The notes: generated by a model not told the origin, from the letters alone. Shown: positions 16,324 to 25,361, counted from the first letter of the stretch. The stretch: 64,000 bases of DNA from Dinoroseobacter sp039192165 (GCA_039192165.1 JBCCXD010000013.1:8990-72989), one strand, 5' to 3'. A program made the numbers and translations.

Positions 16324-17286
16324 ATGCAGAACTATCTCGAGTTTGAAAAACCCCTTGCCGAAATCGAGGGCAAAGCTGAAGAACTGCGCGCTTTGGCGCA
16401 AAGCTCCGATAAGATGGATATAGACAAAGAGGTCAGCGCACTGGACGAGAAGGCGGGCAAACTTCTCGTCGATCTTTATGCCGATCTCAGCCCCTGGCAG
16501 AAATGCCAGGTGGCGCGCCATCCCGACCGTCCTCACTGCCAAGAGTACATAGATGCCCTCTTTAACGAATATACGCCCCTTGCTGGCGATCGGAACTTCG
16601 CTGATGACCATGCCGTGATGGGCGGGCTCGCCCGTTTGGACGATCGGCCAGTGGTGGTGATCGGCCACGAAAAGGGCAATGATACTAAGTCCCGGATTGA
16701 ACGAAACTTCGGCATGGCGCGCCCCGAGGGTTATCGAAAAGCCATAAGGCTGATGGACCTGGCCAACCGCTTCGGCCTTCCGGTGATCACCCTTGTCGAC
16801 ACGCCTGGCGCCTATCCCGGCAAGGGTGCCGAAGAGAGGGGCCAATCCGAAGCCATCGCCCGCGCGACCGAAAAATGCCTGCAGTTGCGAGTACCGCTTG
16901 TGTCGGTTGTAATCGGCGAAGGTGGGTCGGGAGGCGCGGTCGCGTTCGCAACCGCGAACCGTGTCGCAATGCTGGAGCATTCCATTTATTCTGTGATTTC
17001 GCCCGAGGGCTGCGCATCCATCTTGTGGAAAGATGCCGAAAAGATGAAGGAAGCGGCGGAAGCATTGCGCCTGACAGCGCAGGACTTGATCGCGCTTGGT
17101 GTGATTGACCGGATTATCGCAGAGCCCATCGGTGGCGCTCAGCGAAAAAAGGAAGATGCAATCGCCGCTGTCGGGCGCACGCTGGATGCGTTTCTGACCG
17201 AGCTTGGTGCCTTGTCTGCCGAGGCGCTGATCGCCGATCGCCGCAACAAATTCCTGGCGATGGGCAACACCGGACTGGGCGTCTAA
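16324..17286 (+). CDS. accA: Acetyl-CoA carboxylase carboxyltransferase subunit alpha
   Basis: 320 residues, normal length. Signatures: YLEFEKPLAEIEGKAEEL at the start, VIGHEKGNDT, NFGMARPEGYRKA, LVDTPGAYPGKGAEERGQSEAIA and VIGEGGSGGAVA (carboxybiotin/acyl-CoA oxyanion regions), SVISPEGCASILW. With AccD it transfers CO2 from biotin to acetyl-CoA, the first step of fatty-acid synthesis. Single gene, GGAG 9 bp upstream; its left neighbour is the puhC gene on the other strand, marking the edge of the photosynthesis block. Confidence 0.97.
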   Translation: MQNYLEFEKPLAEIEGKAEELRALAQSSDKMDIDKEVSALDEKAGKLLVDLYADLSPWQKCQVARHPDRPHCQEYIDALFNEYTPLAGDRNFADDHAVMGGLARLDDRPVVVIGHEKGNDTKSRIERNFGMARPEGYRKAIRLMDLANRFGLPVITLVDTPGAYPGKGAEERGQSEAIARATEKCLQLRVPLVSVVIGEGGSGGAVAFATANRVAMLEHSIYSVISPEGCASILWKDAEKMKEAAEALRLTAQDLIALGVIDRIIAEPIGGAQRKKEDAIAAVGRTLDAFLTELGALSAEALIADRRNKFLAMGNTGLGV

Positions 17287-17331
17287 AGTCAACGGTTGCG
17301 CGCACTTTCTCTGCAGCAGAAAGACGGAGAC

Positions 17332-18132
17332 CTAACCTGGCCGTCCCGCTGGACCATAAAGCGCCGCATCTGCGCCGGTGATCCTTGCCCACATCTGGTC
17401 GCCAAAACTGAAATGCCACCATTCGGTAGGGTTGTTGACCAGCCCTTCAGTGGCCATCAGGTGAAACAGCAGCCTTCTGTTCGCACAGGCTTCAACCTCG
17501 GAGAACCCCGCATCCTTCGGCAGCGCCTCAAACCGGCCTGTGTTGGAAACTTCGGTAACATCATCGAAAATGGCCCCCATATACAAAGGCGCACCGAAGC
17601 GGTCACGGAGTGTAAGATCTACCGCGCCTCCCGTTGCGTGGGGCGGTGGCGAGTGGGGGTCAATCCTGCCCCCTTCTGCGCCTTTGGCCCAGTATCTTCC
17701 GACTTCATCCCACAGCGCATCGCCTTCAAGCCCCCGCGAGCGCCGCAGATAGGCAGGCATCCAGTCGTCGTAAAAACTGTTCTGGACCTCTACAGGCCGC
17801 CAGCCGTCATAGACCCACAGAGACAACCCGACCGGTGCGATCCTGGCAGATACGCGCTCCAGGCGTTCGGAAACTCCGCGCCGCAACCAGAGACCTGAAA
17901 TGCTGCCAGCGATCGACTGGTAGTAAGGGGGATTGTCGGACCGATGGTAGTGGTTGGTCCCTGCGATACCGCGCCCGGACAGTTCCACAAGAGGCTCGGA
18001 ATTCTCCGGCGAGCCAAGATCGACCGGGTGCTTTCTGTAGTCCCCCTTGCGTTCCTCAGCTTGTTGGACGGCATCAGCGATCGGGGTTGACCGCAGTTTT
18101 GCGATCTCGTCCCATGTCAAAGCATTCTTCAT
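17332..18132 (-). CDS. D-alanyl-D-alanine dipeptidase (VanX/DdpX-like, M15D)
   Basis: 266 residues from ATG 18132 (GCAGG 8 bp upstream; a GTG at 18138 is too close to it). Zn-peptidase motifs: WVYDGWRPVEVQ, HATGGAVDLTLRDRFG (zinc His and Asp), and EWWHFSFGDQMW (catalytic Glu and third zinc His). It hydrolyses D-Ala-D-Ala; without other van genes the likely role is cell-wall dipeptide recycling or nutrition. It is divergent from a D-amino-acid aminotransferase gene, which could use the released D-Ala. Confidence 0.88.
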   Translation of the reverse strand: MKNALTWDEIAKLRSTPIADAVQQAEERKGDYRKHPVDLGSPENSEPLVELSGRGIAGTNHYHRSDNPPYYQSIAGSISGLWLRRGVSERLERVSARIAPVGLSLWVYDGWRPVEVQNSFYDDWMPAYLRRSRGLEGDALWDEVGRYWAKGAEGGRIDPHSPPPHATGGAVDLTLRDRFGAPLYMGAIFDDVTEVSNTGRFEALPKDAGFSEVEACANRRLLFHLMATEGLVNNPTEWWHFSFGDQMWARITGADAALYGPAGRPG

Positions 18133-18233
18133 GGACACAACCTGCGGCCTGTTTCCGCGTGATGCAACATCGCGCTTGACCCTGTGTGCGGCGGTCCGCC
18201 ATATCGCTGGGAACCCTACCGGAGGACTGACCC

Positions 18234-19088
18234 ATGAGCCGCATTGTCTACGTCAACGGAGACTTCGTGCCCGAGGAAGAAGCTAAGATCTCAGTCTTTG
18301 ACCGTGGGTTCTTGTTTGCGGACGGTGTCTATGAAGTAACGTCGGTGCTGGATGGAAAACTGATCGATTTTGAAGGCCATGCAAAACGCCTGGAGCGGTC
18401 TCTGTCGGAACTTGAAATGGACGCGCCGGTGTCGATGGACGAATTGCTTGAGATTCACCGCGAGCTTGTCGCGCGCAACGACGTTGCCGAAGGGCTGGTG
18501 TACCTTCAGGTCACTCGCGGCGCAGCGGATCGCGATTTCGCGTATCCCACAGATGCAGAGCCTTCGCTGGTGCTCTTTACCCAATCCAAGACACTGGCGG
18601 CCTCGCCGGCGGCCGAGACGGGCATTCGGGTGATCTCTATCGCAGACCAGCGTTGGGGGCGGCGTGACATCAAAACAGTTCAGCTTCTTTATCCCTCGAT
18701 GGGCAAGATGATGGCAAAGGCCGCTGGCGTGGACGATGCCTGGATGGTGGAGGACGGGGCTGTCACCGAAGGGACCTCCAACAACGCATATATCGTGACC
18801 CGGGACGGAACGATTGTGACCCGCCATCTGGGCACCGAGATCCTGCACGGGATCACGCGCGCGGCCGTGCTGCGTTTCGCGCGCGAAGCCCAGATGAAGG
18901 TCGAAGAGCGTTCCTTTACGATTGAGGAGGCCAAAAACGCTCGGGAGGCGTTTATCACCTCGGCCTCAACTTTCGTGATGCCGGTGGTGGAAGTTGACGG
19001 TGCACCGGTGGGCGACGGTAAACCTGGTCCCGTCGCAGTCCGGCTGCGGGAAATCTATCTTGAGGAAAGCCTTGCTAAGGCTGTCTGA
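18234..19088 (+). CDS. dat: D-amino-acid aminotransferase
   Basis: 284 residues, fold-type IV PLP enzyme. Features: FDRGFLFADGVYEV near the start, GLVYLQVTRGAADRDFAYP, the Schiff-base Lys in WGRRDIKTVQLLYP (about residue 146), EGTSNNAYIV and GITRAAVL. The RGAADRDF segment fits D-alanine transaminase better than branched-chain transaminase. It interconverts D-Ala and D-Glu with their oxo-acids. GGAGG lies 7 bp before the ATG. Confidence 0.87.
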   Translation: MSRIVYVNGDFVPEEEAKISVFDRGFLFADGVYEVTSVLDGKLIDFEGHAKRLERSLSELEMDAPVSMDELLEIHRELVARNDVAEGLVYLQVTRGAADRDFAYPTDAEPSLVLFTQSKTLAASPAAETGIRVISIADQRWGRRDIKTVQLLYPSMGKMMAKAAGVDDAWMVEDGAVTEGTSNNAYIVTRDGTIVTRHLGTEILHGITRAAVLRFAREAQMKVEERSFTIEEAKNAREAFITSASTFVMPVVEVDGAPVGDGKPGPVAVRLREIYLEESLAKAV

Positions 19089-19127
19089 AGGATGCCGGTG
19101 CCTTATCGGTGTTTGGTTCTTGTCCTT

Positions 19128-19370
19128 TTAGAGGACAAGACGCAGAGCGATATAGGGTACCAGATTCAGGCTCAGAATTGCGATCTTGTAGGTGCCCAGC
19201 CACGCGTACCATAGCTCCCGAACGCGGGCCTCAGGGATATCGAAAATGCCTGTATGCAGACCCATGATCTGCTTTCGCGCGGTGAATATCGACAGAACAG
19301 CCGCAAGGTAAACGCCAAGATTGACTACGGTCATCCACCCAAAAAAAGCCGCCAGCGCATCCAGTTCCAT
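19128..19370 (-). CDS. Small membrane protein, DUF6868-like
   Basis: 80 residues with two membrane helices (AFFGWMTVVNLGVYLAAVL and YKIAILSLNLVPYIALRLVL) around a soluble stretch GIFDIPEARVRELWYAWLGTYK. The pattern matches a small family annotated DUF6868. AAGGAGT precedes the ATG. No function known. Confidence 0.72.
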   Translation of the reverse strand: MELDALAAFFGWMTVVNLGVYLAAVLSIFTARKQIMGLHTGIFDIPEARVRELWYAWLGTYKIAILSLNLVPYIALRLVL

Positions 19371-19424
19371 GGGTAAACTCCTTCACCTGGGTGCGGCGCA
19401 GTATATCAGGCGGTTTGATGCAAA

Positions 19425-19742
19425 TCAGCCTTGCTTATCGCTGACATTTTCCCTGAACGAGACGTCAAAGGCGGTCTTCTGCGCCGGGCTGGCCTCAGTC
19501 TGATAGTTTGCCTTCCAGTCCGCCATTGTCATGCCGTAAAAGATCTCGCGGGCCTCGTCCTTTTCCATTTCGATCCCCTTCTCCTGCGCAGCTTCCTGAT
19601 ACCAACGGCTGAGGCAGTTCCGACAAAACCCCGCAAGGTTCATCATGTCGATGTTCTGTACGTCAGTCCGCTCTTCCATCAGGTGCTTGCGCAACGCACG
19701 AAAAGCCGCAGCTTCCAGTTCGATCCGAGTCTGGTCGTCCAT
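19425..19742 (-). CDS. DUF1244 family protein
   Basis: 105 residues. AAAFRALRKHLMEERTDVQNIDMMNLAGFCRNCLSRWYQEAA is the DUF1244 signature, with the CxxC at FCRNCLS. The family is small, helical and common in Alpha- and Gammaproteobacteria; a structural role with metal at the Cys pair is possible but unproven. AAGGAGA precedes the start, 11 bp after the amidohydrolase gene, so they are co-transcribed. Confidence 0.9.
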   Translation of the reverse strand: MDDQTRIELEAAAFRALRKHLMEERTDVQNIDMMNLAGFCRNCLSRWYQEAAQEKGIEMEKDEAREIFYGMTMADWKANYQTEASPAQKTAFDVSFRENVSDKQG

Positions 19743-19753
19743 CGGGTGTCTCC

Positions 19754-20509
19754 TTATTTGTCGGCTTGGCGCATCCGCATTGCCGCCTCTGTCAAAATTC
19801 CCGCCAGACGCTTGCCCCAGGCGATCTGGTCTTGCACCTCAAAAATGAGGTCGTTTCGGAACTCGATCAAGACATGAGGCCGGCCTGTTTTGACCCCATG
19901 CCGATACATGGTGTCGCCCGGCAGATGTCCGGAATAGGGCTCGTTGTCCCCAACACAGAGGTCCGGCTGTTCGCCCAGTACTTCCAAGACGGGCGCTGCA
20001 AGCCCCTGGTCGTCGGCATAAAGGACACCCACATGCCAAGGCCGTGGCGCGCGGCCGCGCAGCTTCGGCGTGAAGGAGTGTATGGATACAAGATGTGCGT
20101 TGGGGTGCTGGTTTAGAACCCTCCAGACCGCACCGTGGTAGGGACGATGATAAAGATCGAGGCGGCGCTCGCGCTCAGTCGGATCGGCGTGCCGGTTTCC
20201 CGGAATGATGGTCCCATCGTAAAGGCGCATCAACAGAGTCGGGTCATCCTCGCCGCGGTTTGGGTCGATGACCAATCTCGAAAACGTGGCGAACACTGCC
20301 GGCGCACTGAGCTCCTGCGCCAGCGTTCGGGTCACCCCTTCTGCGCCGGGATCATACGCGATGTGACGGGCCATATCCGCAGCGGGCAGTCCAAGGTCCC
20401 CGCCCGCAACATCCGCGGGCACGCCGTTTCGGGCGTGGTCGCAAATGATCACCCATTCGGCGTCCTGCGGCCCCTCGATTTCGACGAAAGCTGGCTCGTG
20501 CATCTTCAT
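19754..20509 (-). CDS. N-formylglutamate amidohydrolase family protein
   Basis: 251 residues from ATG 20509 (a second ATG two codons later is equally likely). Family features: WVIICDHARNGVP (metal-ligand region), HIAYDPGAEGVTRTLA, FSRLVIDPNRGEDD, VSIHSFTPKLRGRAPRPWHVGVLY and EFRNDL. Members cleave N-formyl-L-glutamate (histidine degradation) or related N-acyl amino acids; no hut genes are nearby, so the substrate is open. A second, different member lies at 61324-62187. Confidence 0.87.
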   Translation of the reverse strand: MKMHEPAFVEIEGPQDAEWVIICDHARNGVPADVAGGDLGLPAADMARHIAYDPGAEGVTRTLAQELSAPAVFATFSRLVIDPNRGEDDPTLLMRLYDGTIIPGNRHADPTERERRLDLYHRPYHGAVWRVLNQHPNAHLVSIHSFTPKLRGRAPRPWHVGVLYADDQGLAAPVLEVLGEQPDLCVGDNEPYSGHLPGDTMYRHGVKTGRPHVLIEFRNDLIFEVQDQIAWGKRLAGILTEAAMRMRQADK

Positions 20510-20669
20510 CCCAACGTCACACCCTTTGCCCATACCGCTCCGCAGCCCTGGACGCCAGTGCCCCGAGAACGGGATCGCTGAGGAACAAACGCTTGGGTTG
20601 AGGTGATTTGCCACTAGAGGGCGGCGCACCGTCATGATACCGCTAACACGGCAATGGTATGGAGCTGGT

Positions 20670-22118
20670 ATGAGACGTCATCGCAATCTGAAAATCGTAG
20701 CCACTCTGGGGCCATCTTCCAGTGATTACGAGACGATCCGCACGCTTTTTGAGACCGGCGCGGATGTCTTTCGTTTGAATATGAGCCATGGCTCTCACGA
20801 TGACGTCCGTGAACGCCACGAAATCATCCGGCAGGTGGAACGCGAGTCCGGGCGCCCGATCGCAATACTTGCTGACTTGCAGGGGCCTAAACTGCGCGTC
20901 GGCGAGTTTGCCGAAGGCGGCGAGATGCTTGAGCCCGGCCAGAGCTTCCGGCTTGATCTTGAAGAGAAGCCGGGCGACAGCACGCGTGTTACCCTTCCGC
21001 ATAAAGAGATTTTCGAAGCACTCGAGCCCAATGCGCGTTTGTTGGTGAACGATGGAAAGATCGTGCTCAAGGTAACGCAATGCGGCCCGGATTTCGCGGA
21101 GACCGAGGTGGTCGTTGGTGGCGAGATATCCAACCGCAAAGGCGTGAATGTGCCGGATGTCGTTCTGCCGCTTGCCGCGCTGTCGGACAAGGACCGCAAG
21201 GACCTGGAATTCGTGTGCACTCTGGGAGTGGAGTGGCTTGCCCTGAGCTTTGTGCAGCGCGCCGAAGATGTCGAAGAGGCCCGCAAGCTCGCCGGCGGAC
21301 GTGCGGCGATCCTTTCCAAGATCGAAAAGCCCGCGGCTGTCATAGCCTATGACGAAATTCTGAACGCGTCCGACGGGATCATGGTCGCGCGCGGTGACCT
21401 CGGTGTGGAGCTTCCCGTTCAGAAGGTTCCTCCCATTCAAAAGCGTCTGGTGCGCGGCGCCCGGGCGCAGGCCAAGCCAGTGATCGTGGCCACGCAGATG
21501 TTGGAGTCTATGATCACTTCGCCGATGCCCACCCGCGCCGAAGTCTCCGATGTGGCGGCTGCAATTTATGAAGGCGCAGACGCGGTGATGCTCAGTGCGG
21601 AGTCGGCCGCGGGTGACTATCCGATTGAAGCGGTGCGCACCATGAACGATGTCGCTGTTGAGGTTGAAAGTGACCCGACCTACCGGCAGGTGATTGAAGC
21701 GTCCCGACCGAAGACTGAGTCCACCATCGCGGATGGAATTGTCTCCGCCGCGCGCGAGATTGCGGAAACCACGACTGGCATCAAGGCGATTTGCTGCTTT
21801 TCAGAAAGCGGCACGACTGTGCTGAAAGTCAGCCGCGAGAAACCAAGGGTCCCCGTTATCGCGCTTACCTCGCGCCTTGGTACAGCGCGCCGCTTGTCAC
21901 TGAGCTGGGGGGCACATTGTGTGATCACCGCCGAGGTTGACCGTTTCAAGATGGCGGTCGTTGCTGCGGCGCGCGCCGCGCGGACCGAAGGGTTTGCTGC
22001 GGAAAGCGATCAGATCATCGTGGTCGCCGGGGTCCCGTTCAATCAGCCTGGTTCCACCAACATTCTGCGTGTCGCGCCCTGCGAAGAACGTTTGATCTTC
22101 GCGAACGAACCCAGCTAG
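20670..22118 (+). CDS. pyk: Pyruvate kinase
   Basis: 482 residues from ATG 20670 (GGAG 5 bp upstream; upstream in-frame residues are not conserved). Motifs: KIVATLGPSS, FRLNMSHGSHDD, ADLQGPKLRVG, LSFVQRAEDV, SKIEKPAAV, GIMVARGDLGVELP (catalytic and metal region), ATQMLESMITSPMPTRAEVSDVA and the C-terminal allosteric domain. It converts PEP and ADP to pyruvate and ATP. Divergent from the amidohydrolase gene. Confidence 0.98.
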   Translation: MRRHRNLKIVATLGPSSSDYETIRTLFETGADVFRLNMSHGSHDDVRERHEIIRQVERESGRPIAILADLQGPKLRVGEFAEGGEMLEPGQSFRLDLEEKPGDSTRVTLPHKEIFEALEPNARLLVNDGKIVLKVTQCGPDFAETEVVVGGEISNRKGVNVPDVVLPLAALSDKDRKDLEFVCTLGVEWLALSFVQRAEDVEEARKLAGGRAAILSKIEKPAAVIAYDEILNASDGIMVARGDLGVELPVQKVPPIQKRLVRGARAQAKPVIVATQMLESMITSPMPTRAEVSDVAAAIYEGADAVMLSAESAAGDYPIEAVRTMNDVAVEVESDPTYRQVIEASRPKTESTIADGIVSAAREIAETTTGIKAICCFSESGTTVLKVSREKPRVPVIALTSRLGTARRLSLSWGAHCVITAEVDRFKMAVVAAARAARTEGFAAESDQIIVVAGVPFNQPGSTNILRVAPCEERLIFANEPS

Positions 22119-22238
22119 GGCACAGAGGCCCCTTGCCAAAACCGGCGATCCCCTCTAATGGGGGCCGCTCAAACGCCCGTACCGGCCAAAGTGGCATGCC
22201 GAGTCGGGCGAACAAGCGTTAAGACCTAGGAGACGCAA

Positions 22239-22439
22239 ATGCCCAAGATGAAGACCAAGTCGAGCGCGAAAAAGCGCTTTAAAGTGACGGCCAAAGGTCG
22301 CGTGAAGGCTGCACAGGCCGGTAAGCGCCACGGCATGATCAAACGCACCAACAAGTTCATCCGTAATGCCCGTGGCACCACCACGCTCAGCGCACCGGAC
22401 GAAAAGCTGGTGAAATCTTACATGCCGTATTCGCGCTAA
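22239..22439 (+). CDS. rpmI: 50S ribosomal protein L35
   Basis: 66 residues, PKMKTKSSAKKRFKVTAKG start and the GKRHGMIKR segment are diagnostic of bL35. AGGAGA precedes the ATG. It forms an operon with rplT 13 bp downstream. The leader (22119-22238) contains a short CCCC/GGGG hairpin but I could not assign an L20-type autoregulatory structure. Confidence 0.97.
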   Translation: MPKMKTKSSAKKRFKVTAKGRVKAAQAGKRHGMIKRTNKFIRNARGTTTLSAPDEKLVKSYMPYSR

Positions 22440-22452
22440 GGAGGTCGAACAG

Positions 22453-22815
22453 ATGTCCCGTACCAAAGGTGGAACCGTTACCCACGCCCGTCACAAGAAG
22501 GTCATCAAGGCCGCCAAAGGATATTATGGCCGCCGCAAGAATGCCTTCCGCACCGCAACCCAAGCTGTCGACAAAGCCAACCAGTACGCGACCCGCGACC
22601 GCAAGCAGCGTAAGCGGCAGTTCCGTGCGCTGTGGATTCAGCGGATCAATGCGGCTGTGCGCGCCCATGACGATGCGCTGACCTACTCAAAATTCATCAA
22701 CGGTCTTGGCCTTGCCGGAATCGAAGTTGACCGCAAAGTTCTTGCCGATCTGGCCGTGCATGAACCGGAAGCTTTCGGTGCGATTGTTGAGAAGGCAAAG
22801 GCCGCTCTGGCTTAG
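22453..22815 (+). CDS. rplT: 50S ribosomal protein L20
   Basis: 120 residues, full length bL20: basic N-terminal tail (HARHKKVIKAAKGYYGRRKNAFR), LWIQRINAAVRAHDDALTYSKFINGL and RKVLADLA. It is an early assembly protein of the large subunit. AAGGAGG overlaps the end of rpmI. Confidence 0.98.
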   Translation: MSRTKGGTVTHARHKKVIKAAKGYYGRRKNAFRTATQAVDKANQYATRDRKQRKRQFRALWIQRINAAVRAHDDALTYSKFINGLGLAGIEVDRKVLADLAVHEPEAFGAIVEKAKAALA

Positions 22816-22845
22816 GTCTCAGAGATCACTGATGTGAAAGTTGAA

Positions 22846-22870
22846 GCCGCGCAATTTTGCGCGGTTTTTC
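22846..22870 (+). terminator. Rho-independent terminator of rpmI-rplT
   Basis: Stem CCGCGC/GCGCGG (22847-22852, 22859-22864) with loop AATTTT and T5 immediately after. Confidence 0.9.
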
Positions 22871-22886
22871 CTAGTATAATGCGCCG

Positions 22887-22993
22887 TTGCCCACAGGTTA
22901 TCCCCAGGTTGGCTTGTCGTGCCCTAGCTGCCGCTTGCCTTAAATCAAGGAAAAAAAGGCAACTGGCTGGAATTCCGTCTCGTATTGTCCACA
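22887..22993. other. Pair of DnaA-box-like sequences in an intergenic gap
   Basis: TTATCCCCA (22898-22906) and TTGTCCACA (22985-22993) each differ by one base from TTATCCACA; TTGCCCACA (22887-22895) differs by two. They lie in the 270-bp gap between the L20 terminator and the Hint gene. No replication gene is near, so an origin role is unlikely. Confidence 0.25.
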
Positions 22994-23140
22994 GTTTTCC
23001 GCTCCATATCCCGAACGGAGAGCATTACCGCACAAATTGGCATCAATCCGAGCAACCGGTGGCTCCGGACCTAAGGTTGCCTCGCAACGCTCTCGTAACC
23101 AAGATGTTCTAGATCTGTTCCCTCCAGAACGGAGGCGGAT

Positions 23141-24217
23141 ATGGCGCGGATCAGCGAACTTCATTACTCAAATGCCTATGCCAAAAAATCAGGCGTGGCG
23201 GAGTTTGCCGAGTTTGCGCTGTCTCCTGACGATGATCCGGCAGAATTTACCGCAAGCTTCTACGAACACACCGGCAAAGTTGGGCTTGAGGTTCGGCTGG
23301 ATCATCCGGATGTTCGGGTGAATTTTGACGAGGCATCCGGAGAGACAGTCTTTCAGATCTCGTCGGAGGATTTCCCCTTCTTGCTTACGGATCCCACCGG
23401 TGGGGGGACAAATAATGCAGAAGCCGTTGCGTTGACCAACACAACCTCTGGCGATGTTGCGAGTTTTTTAGACATTGGCGGGGGCCATTCTGAAATCCTC
23501 GCCCAGGATGGTGCGGCCAAGGGCGCGGTATCGCTGAACGTGGCAACACCCACCAGCGCCAACAAGGCGACCTATTCGATCCAGTTTAACCAACCGAACC
23601 CGGACATTCCGGTTTTCGTCCCGCTGACCGAACGCAGCAGCGGGGAGACGCTGTGTTTTGCCAGCGGAACCAGGGTCGACACGGTCCATGGCCCTTGCGC
23701 GGTCGAGACACTCAAGGTGGGTGATTGCGTCCTTACCCGCGATCATGGCTCCCGTCCCATCCGATGGCTTTACCGTCAATCCGTACGTGCACTGGGGGCT
23801 CTGGCGCCGATTGAGTTTTCGGTCGGCTGGCAGGGGTTAGAGCGATCTTTGCGGGTCTCCCCTCAACACCGCGTATTGCTCAGCGGGTGGGAGCCGGAGC
23901 TTTTGTTCGGCACGCCGGAGGTTCTGGTGCCTGCCTGCCATCTGGTGGACGGCGACCGGGTCTTCCGTCGCCCAGGAGGAATTGTCCTTTATCACCACAT
24001 TCTGTTCGATACACATGAGTTGATCCGCGCACATGGGCTTTGGACAGAGAGCTTTCATCCCGGCGCACAAAGCCTCGCAGCCTGTCACGCCGACACCCGA
24101 ACCGAGCTTTTGACCCTTTTTCCGCATCTCGCCGACCCCGCAGTGCCCGGGTCCGCTACGGCGCGGACCGTGTTGCGCGGACCCGAAGCGCGGGTTTTGC
24201 AAGCCGCGCTCGGCTGA
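23141..24217 (+). CDS. Hint-domain (Hedgehog/intein-like) protein
   Basis: 358 residues. The N-terminal half (1-165) is acidic and beta-rich. The C-terminal Hint_2 domain begins at ETLCFASGTRVDTVHGPCAVETLKVGDCVLTRDHGSRPIRW (self-cleaving domain start with Cys) and continues with RVSPQHRVLLSG (block B His) and LYHHILFDTHELIRAHGLWTESFHPG. Such proteins are common in Rhodobacterales and may be secreted, with the N-terminal part as passenger; no signal peptide is seen. GGAGG precedes the ATG. Confidence 0.88.
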   Translation: MARISELHYSNAYAKKSGVAEFAEFALSPDDDPAEFTASFYEHTGKVGLEVRLDHPDVRVNFDEASGETVFQISSEDFPFLLTDPTGGGTNNAEAVALTNTTSGDVASFLDIGGGHSEILAQDGAAKGAVSLNVATPTSANKATYSIQFNQPNPDIPVFVPLTERSSGETLCFASGTRVDTVHGPCAVETLKVGDCVLTRDHGSRPIRWLYRQSVRALGALAPIEFSVGWQGLERSLRVSPQHRVLLSGWEPELLFGTPEVLVPACHLVDGDRVFRRPGGIVLYHHILFDTHELIRAHGLWTESFHPGAQSLAACHADTRTELLTLFPHLADPAVPGSATARTVLRGPEARVLQAALG

Positions 24218-24232
24218 GCCTTGCAAAACCCG
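24191..24232. repeat. 13-bp perfect inverted repeat over the Hint stop codon
   Basis: CGGGTTTTGCAAG at 24191-24203 and its exact complement at 24220-24232, spaced by 16 bp that include the end of the Hint coding region and its TGA. A transcript from either strand would fold strongly, but no T-run follows. It probably limits read-through into pheS. Confidence 0.7.
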
Positions 24233-24276
24233 GACTGCGGAGCTACCCCTCGCCCCCGACAAGGCCGGAGGGCAGG

Positions 24277-25350
24277 ATGGACGATCTCAAGACCAAGTAT
24301 CTCAGTGCAATCGCTGAGGCCGCAGATCAGGAGGCGTTGGAATCCCTGCGCGTGGCTGCTGTTGGCAAGAAGGGCGAAGTCAGCCTGAAGATGCGCGAGC
24401 TCGGCAAAATGACCCCGGAGGAGCGGCAGGTCGCTGGTCCGGCGCTGAATGCGCTGAAGGATGAGATCAATGCTGCCCTAGCAGCCAAGAAAGTGGCGCT
24501 GGATGATGCTGCACTTGACGCCCGGCTGCGTGATGAGTGGCTCGATGTAACCTTGCCGGGCCGGAACCGCCCACAGGGTACTTTGCATCCGGTCAGCCAG
24601 GTGTCTGAAGAGGTTTCAACGATCTTCGCGGACATGGGGTTTGCTGTCGCCGAAGGCCCTCGGATCGAAAGCGACTGGTACAACTTCGATGCGTTGAACA
24701 TGCCCGGTCACCATCCGGCCCGGGCAGAAATGGACACCTTCTATATGAAGCAGCCTGAAGGCGCGACCGGACGCCCGCCTGTCCTGCGCACGCACACGTC
24801 CCCGGTTCAGATCCGCGCGATGCAGGCTCATGGTGCACCGCTGAGGGTAATCTGTCCCGGCGGGGTCTATCGGTCTGACTATGACCAGACCCATACACCG
24901 ATGTTCCATCAGGTCGAGGGCCTCGCCATCGACAAAGACATTTCTATGGCCAATCTGAAATGGGTGCTGGAGGAATTCGTGAGCGCGTTCTTCGAGGTCG
25001 ATCACGTGGAGCTGCGCTTTCGTGCGTCGCATTTTCCCTTCACCGAACCTTCGGCGGAAGTTGATATTCGCTGTTCCTGGGAAGGCGGTCAGCTGAAAGT
25101 CGGCGAAGGCGACGACTGGCTGGAGATTCTCGGCTCCGGCATGGTGCATCCCAAAGTGCTGGAAGCGGGCGGCATAGATCCCACGAACTGGCAGGGCTTC
25201 GCGTTCGGGGTCGGGATCGACAGGATTGCGATGTTAAAATATGGGGTCCCGGATCTGCGCGCGTTTTTCGAGTCGGATCTGCGCTGGCTGCGCCACTATG
25301 GTTTCGTACCACTGGATGTGCCGACGCTGGCCGGCGGGTTGAGCCGCTGA
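24277..25350 (+). CDS. pheS: Phenylalanine-tRNA ligase alpha subunit
   Basis: 357 residues from ATG 24277 (GGAGG upstream). N-terminal coiled coil (1-100), then class II aaRS motifs: LHPVSQVSEEVSTIFADMGF, HTSPVQIRAM, GGVYRSDYDQTHTPMFHQVEG (motif 2) and GFAFGVGIDRIAMLKYG (motif 3). With PheT it charges tRNA-Phe. Unusually, pheT does not follow directly but 1.3 kb downstream. Confidence 0.98.
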   Translation: MDDLKTKYLSAIAEAADQEALESLRVAAVGKKGEVSLKMRELGKMTPEERQVAGPALNALKDEINAALAAKKVALDDAALDARLRDEWLDVTLPGRNRPQGTLHPVSQVSEEVSTIFADMGFAVAEGPRIESDWYNFDALNMPGHHPARAEMDTFYMKQPEGATGRPPVLRTHTSPVQIRAMQAHGAPLRVICPGGVYRSDYDQTHTPMFHQVEGLAIDKDISMANLKWVLEEFVSAFFEVDHVELRFRASHFPFTEPSAEVDIRCSWEGGQLKVGEGDDWLEILGSGMVHPKVLEAGGIDPTNWQGFAFGVGIDRIAMLKYGVPDLRAFFESDLRWLRHYGFVPLDVPTLAGGLSR

Positions 25351-25361
25351 TCTGAAGAAAG

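Noticed and set aside
17332..18132. Vancomycin-resistance VanX
   Set aside because: No vanS/R/H/A relatives nearby and the organism is Gram-negative; recycling is more likely.
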